Positions 8,201 to 8,650 of a stretch of 8,650 bases of DNA are shown in pieces. The first letter of the stretch is position 1. Each line of letters starts with the position of its first letter. Origin of the DNA: Bifidobacteriaceae bacterium (GTDB lineage: Bacteria > Actinomycetota > Actinomycetes > Actinomycetales > WQXJ01); contig JAISBQ010000210.1 of assembly GCA_031266115.1 (NCBI GenBank), positions 1 through 8,650 of the forward strand, given 5' to 3'. A program made the translations under genes and the position numbers. The notes beneath the pieces were generated by a model. The model worked only from the letters and a program-made list of their open reading frames with translations, had not been told where the DNA came from and searched no databases.

Positions 8201-8401
8201 CGGAGTCGAATCGGGGAATCCCCAGGTCCACACGTGGCCGTCCTTGTCGATGACGGCAGCAAAGGAGGTACCAGCGGCAAGCATCTGCGAGACCTGGACC
8301 TCGGAGGGGTTGGGGAGGGCATCGGCCGGGAGCGCCGACGCCAAGGCAGTGCCAGCAACGCTCAGGGCACAGAGGGAAGCGGTGAGAGTGTTGAAAGACA
8401 T
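5270..8401 (-). CDS. Paralogue C: secreted 14-repeat RCC1 protein with Pro/Thr stalk and two Ig-like domains
   Basis: The protein is 1043 aa. The N-terminus MSFNTLTASLCALSVAGTAL is a signal-like hydrophobic segment with AxA sites ASA (21-23) and ADA (26-28). It has Asn4 where A and B have Arg or Lys, so its n-region has no positive charge. Fourteen RCC1-type repeats cover about residues 40-745, for example LWTWGNNGAGQLGTG and VYGWGANGEGQLGNG. The most diverged are repeat 1 (WGFPDSTPF), repeat 5 (WGGVTSLSSLG) and repeat 11 (GSNFSNQLYPD). A Pro/Thr/Glu/Ser-rich stalk covers about 747-853. Two Ig-like domains follow (about 854-950 and 955-1043), with signatures ITWTSSAP and VWRSSNPSIARID. The end is AITVT, with no sorting signal or membrane anchor. 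The ATG at 8401 has AAAGGA 7-12 bases upstream. A candidate promoter lies about 55-80 bases before it, so C may be the first gene of a C-B-A operon. The ligand is unknown; a binding role is inferred from RCC1-like propellers elsewhere. Confidence 0.95.
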   Translation of the reverse strand: MSFNTLTASLCALSVAGTALASALPADALPNPSEVQVSQMLAAGTSFAAVIDKDGHVWTWGFPDSTPFCSTSDHEPSPTPIRVPGITDAVSISAAHIRTVVATADGAVWNWGVNAHSALGTGMTPGSSYSAVPIQVPQLTDVVQVAAGSDYSLALTKSGQVYAWGSNTNHQLGDAQDQDSAIPVLVQGPTDVVSVSAGPNHAVALTSSGDVWTWGSNRFAELGTGSTDVQTVPLRVEGIAPMKVIAAGSNFTVTVDMSGDLWGWGGVTSLSSLGTGTFLGSRTPVRLMGRSDVVSVTAGSHTAAITASGDLWTWGNNGAGQLGTGDIVRGLAPARVDIPEPMVASAVSSYGTIALASSGKLYSWGSNSCFQLGDESPDPNAHPTQVDGVKDVISLDTSLGNTVVATADGNVWAWGDNTYHQLGDKRPGPVARPIRVPGLDGYTIKKVATGSNYMLGLATTGKVYGWGANGEGQLGNGKDNYSETPTLVKALPTNVIDIQASGGLSAAVTASGDLWMWGANSSGQLGRGNTSASSHTAAKVNGLPFIKAVALGGSCALAVSSAGEVWGWGSNFSNQLYPDFKVDRVLSPIPIPLSDTVESISTSGSHTLASMTSGGVLGWGSSFYGALGPDIDGSLGAPREIPGIDGHGTVYAGADKSMFLSDQGEVFTWGRGQYGQLGFPSLADTRTPTRVDAPPASTGAFATYHGALVSRDDATVYTWGRNSDGQLGYPLSGWMVTWRPTGLNLFDPPGSGVDPTPSAEPTDNPSVEPSQEPTGDPTEIPTERPTGEATSNPNDPADTVSRDPNLDSTPDDGGRASENDHRTTPPPGQVGPAPAPSGAPVAPPGQPAPAVPAISRFAASFATVIIRPGSAVKVPVATYRHATTPTGAVTITWTSSAPRIATVAGSKAKTGAWSWEAGTVKTVAIRAKKIGSTTVTLRSTDARKLVLRVRVVPRAEYRAVKSLTVRVAGGRPIPKAMAVGTTMWLKAIPHPIGAARVTAVWRSSNPSIARIDRAGLLTATGQGKATITCQVRGKTIKVAITVT
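5843..6163 (-). repeat. Pro/Thr/Glu-rich stalk region of C
   Basis: This stretch codes for about residues 747-853 of paralogue C. The first half has an xPTxxPSxEP-like periodicity (for example SAEPTDNPSVEPSQEPTGDP). The middle is polar and acidic (DTVSRDPNLDSTPDDGG), and the last third is Ala/Pro/Gly-rich. The region is low in hydrophobic residues and likely unstructured. It joins the propeller region to the Ig-like pair. It aligns with the stalk of B in position but hardly in sequence, unlike the flanking domains. Confidence 0.7.
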
Positions 8402-8443
8402 CAGGGTTCCTTTGGTGCAGGTGAGCGCGCGGATTCAGCGTGC
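8402..8443 (-). promoter_or_regulatory. Leader of C: shared block plus ribosome binding site
   Basis: AAAGGAACCCTG (8402-8413) is identical to the site before B and places AAAGGA just upstream of the ATG at 8399-8401. An 11-base spacer separates it from the 19-base shared block at 8425-8443 (GCACGCTGAATCCGCGCGC in the minus direction). In this copy the potential stem contains an A-C mismatch, so the hairpin is weaker than in A. The similarity to the A and B leaders stops upstream of this block, where C has its own sequence with a candidate promoter. Confidence 0.55.
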
Positions 8444-8454
8444 TCGAGGATTGG

Positions 8455-8483
8455 TAGGTAGACACGATTGAGGCGAACGTCAA
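8455..8483 (-). promoter_or_regulatory. Candidate promoter for C (and possibly B and A)
   Basis: In the minus direction, TTGACG (8483-8478) is a good -35 match. It is followed after 17 bases by TACCTA (8460-8455), a poor -10 match that keeps only the leading TA. Transcription would start near 8448 and give a leader of about 45 bases. The -35 element lies inside the dyad at 8473-8497, a typical place for repressor control. The spacers before B and A show nothing as good. The call rests only on position and on the -35 match. Confidence 0.35.
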
Positions 8484-8497
8484 GTGTTCGCACTTGA
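8473..8497. promoter_or_regulatory. Two overlapping inverted repeats, possible operator
   Basis: Two perfect inverted repeats share bases. TCAAGTG and CACTTGA flank a 4-base centre at 8480-8497. GCGAAC and GTTCGC flank a 7-base centre at 8473-8491. They cannot form as RNA hairpins at the same time. They overlap the candidate -35 element of the C promoter. They could be a regulator binding site, or alternative hairpins at the end of the D transcript. The symmetry is seen directly; the function is inferred. Confidence 0.45.
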
Positions 8498-8512
8498 TAG
8501 TGAGTCGATTGA

Positions 8513-8540
8513 TGTGTTGAGACTCGCAAGAGTCGACACA
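8513..8540 (-). other. Hairpin-capable sequence downstream of D
   Basis: The stem parts TGTGT/ACACA (8513-8517 and 8536-8540) and GACTC/GAGTC (8521-8525 and 8530-8534) enclose a 4-base loop, with an asymmetric internal bulge between them. The structure starts about 20 bases after the D stop codon, where a terminator or 3'-end stabilising hairpin would be expected. No T-run follows on the minus strand, so a classic intrinsic terminator is not supported. It may protect the 3' end of the D mRNA or be chance. Confidence 0.3.
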
Positions 8541-8559
8541 GGGCTAGTGGTCAGATCGG

Positions 8560-8650
8560 TTACCCGACGGTGATTCGGGTTTTGGTGGTGTGTCCGTGGG
8601 TGTGGCAGGTGATGGTGGTGGTGCCGTGGTTGATGGTGGTTAACCGTCCG
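8560..8650 (-). CDS. Paralogue D: C-terminal end of a fourth Ig-like/RCC1 family protein
   Basis: Only the last 29 codons and a TAA stop (8560-8562) are inside the window; the gene enters from the right edge. The fragment reads GRLTTINHGTTTITCHTHGH and ends TTKTRITVG. It aligns without gaps to the last strands of the second Ig-like domain in B (GRLTAVGHGTTTITCRVRGV) and C. The family match is therefore firm for this domain, though the RCC1 part is unseen. It is unusually rich in Thr and His, coded mostly by ACC and CAC, which makes the plus strand a G/T-rich low-complexity tract. It ends without a sorting signal, as B and C do. The gene uses TAA where B and C use TGA. It lies 158 bases upstream of C on the same strand. 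Confidence 0.8.
   Translation of the reverse strand, partial: GRLTTINHGTTTITCHTHGHTTKTRITVG

Larger units (their letters stand above)
1..8650 (-). repeat. Tandem gene array, at least four paralogous units
   Basis: The window is a head-to-tail series of D (3' end), C, B and A (5' part) with spacers of 158, 77 and 84 bases. Each visible unit of about 3.2 kb consists of leader block, ribosome binding site, signal peptide, fourteen RCC1 repeats, stalk and Ig-like pair. Positional landmarks coincide between units: the first Trp-Gly at residues 60-61, QGPTDVV between repeats 3 and 4, PMK before repeat 5, and PEP before repeat 7. This indicates duplication of whole genes with their leaders. Both ends of the array lie outside the window. 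Confidence 0.85.

Noticed and set aside
1..8400. Regular repeats of about 147 bases suggesting a CRISPR array or satellite
   Set aside because: The periodicity is the coding of degenerate protein repeats of about 49 residues in an open frame. The DNA copies are too diverged and too long for CRISPR repeats.
1..8401. Eukaryotic origin because of RCC1 repeats
   Set aside because: There are Shine-Dalgarno sites, bacterial signal peptides, tight gene spacing, no introns and bacterial Ig-like domains. RCC1-like repeats are well known in bacteria.
7749..8483. A 244-codon minus-strand frame starting upstream of C
   Set aside because: It is an alternative frame over the well-supported N-terminal repeats of C, with no recognisable domain.

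Overview
This is a G+C-rich bacterial window with every gene on the minus strand. It is almost entirely a head-to-tail array of at least four paralogous genes for large secreted repeat proteins. The type of organism is inferred, not proven. High G+C codon use, AAAGGA-type ribosome binding sites, cleavable signal peptides, a Pro/Thr-rich stalk and tandem bacterial Ig-like domains all fit the surface proteome of an Actinomycetota. Nothing here fixes the genus.

Layout in the direction of transcription (right to left): 8650-8560 holds the last 29 codons of paralogue D, which enters from the right edge. 8559-8402 is a 158-base intergenic region with two hairpin-capable dyads and a candidate promoter. 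8401-5270 is paralogue C, complete at 1043 aa. 5269-5193 is a 77-base spacer. 5192-2001 is paralogue B, complete at 1063 aa. 2000-1917 is an 84-base spacer. 1916-1 is paralogue A, with 638 codons visible and the 3' part beyond the left edge. No stretch over 300 bases lacks a gene, and I found no tRNA, rRNA, CRISPR array, transposase or other enzyme gene.

The complete proteins B and C share one architecture: a signal peptide (about residues 1-28), fourteen RCC1-type beta-propeller repeats (about 40-745, roughly 49 residues each), a Pro/Thr/Asp/Glu-rich stalk of about 110 residues, and two Ig-like (Big_2-like) domains at the C-terminus. There is no LPXTG signal and no C-terminal membrane helix. 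Fourteen repeats equals two seven-bladed propellers. The N-terminus carries a half repeat that the last repeat lacks, as expected for ring closure.

Repeat n of one gene resembles repeat n of its paralogues more than its own neighbours, so whole genes were duplicated after the 14-repeat form existed. The duplicated unit includes a short leader with a GC-rich inverted repeat and the ribosome binding site. Function is unknown. RCC1-like propellers are generally protein-binding, and the secreted Streptomyces protein BLIP-II is a seven-bladed RCC1-like binder. A family of diversified secreted or surface binding proteins is therefore the best guess.
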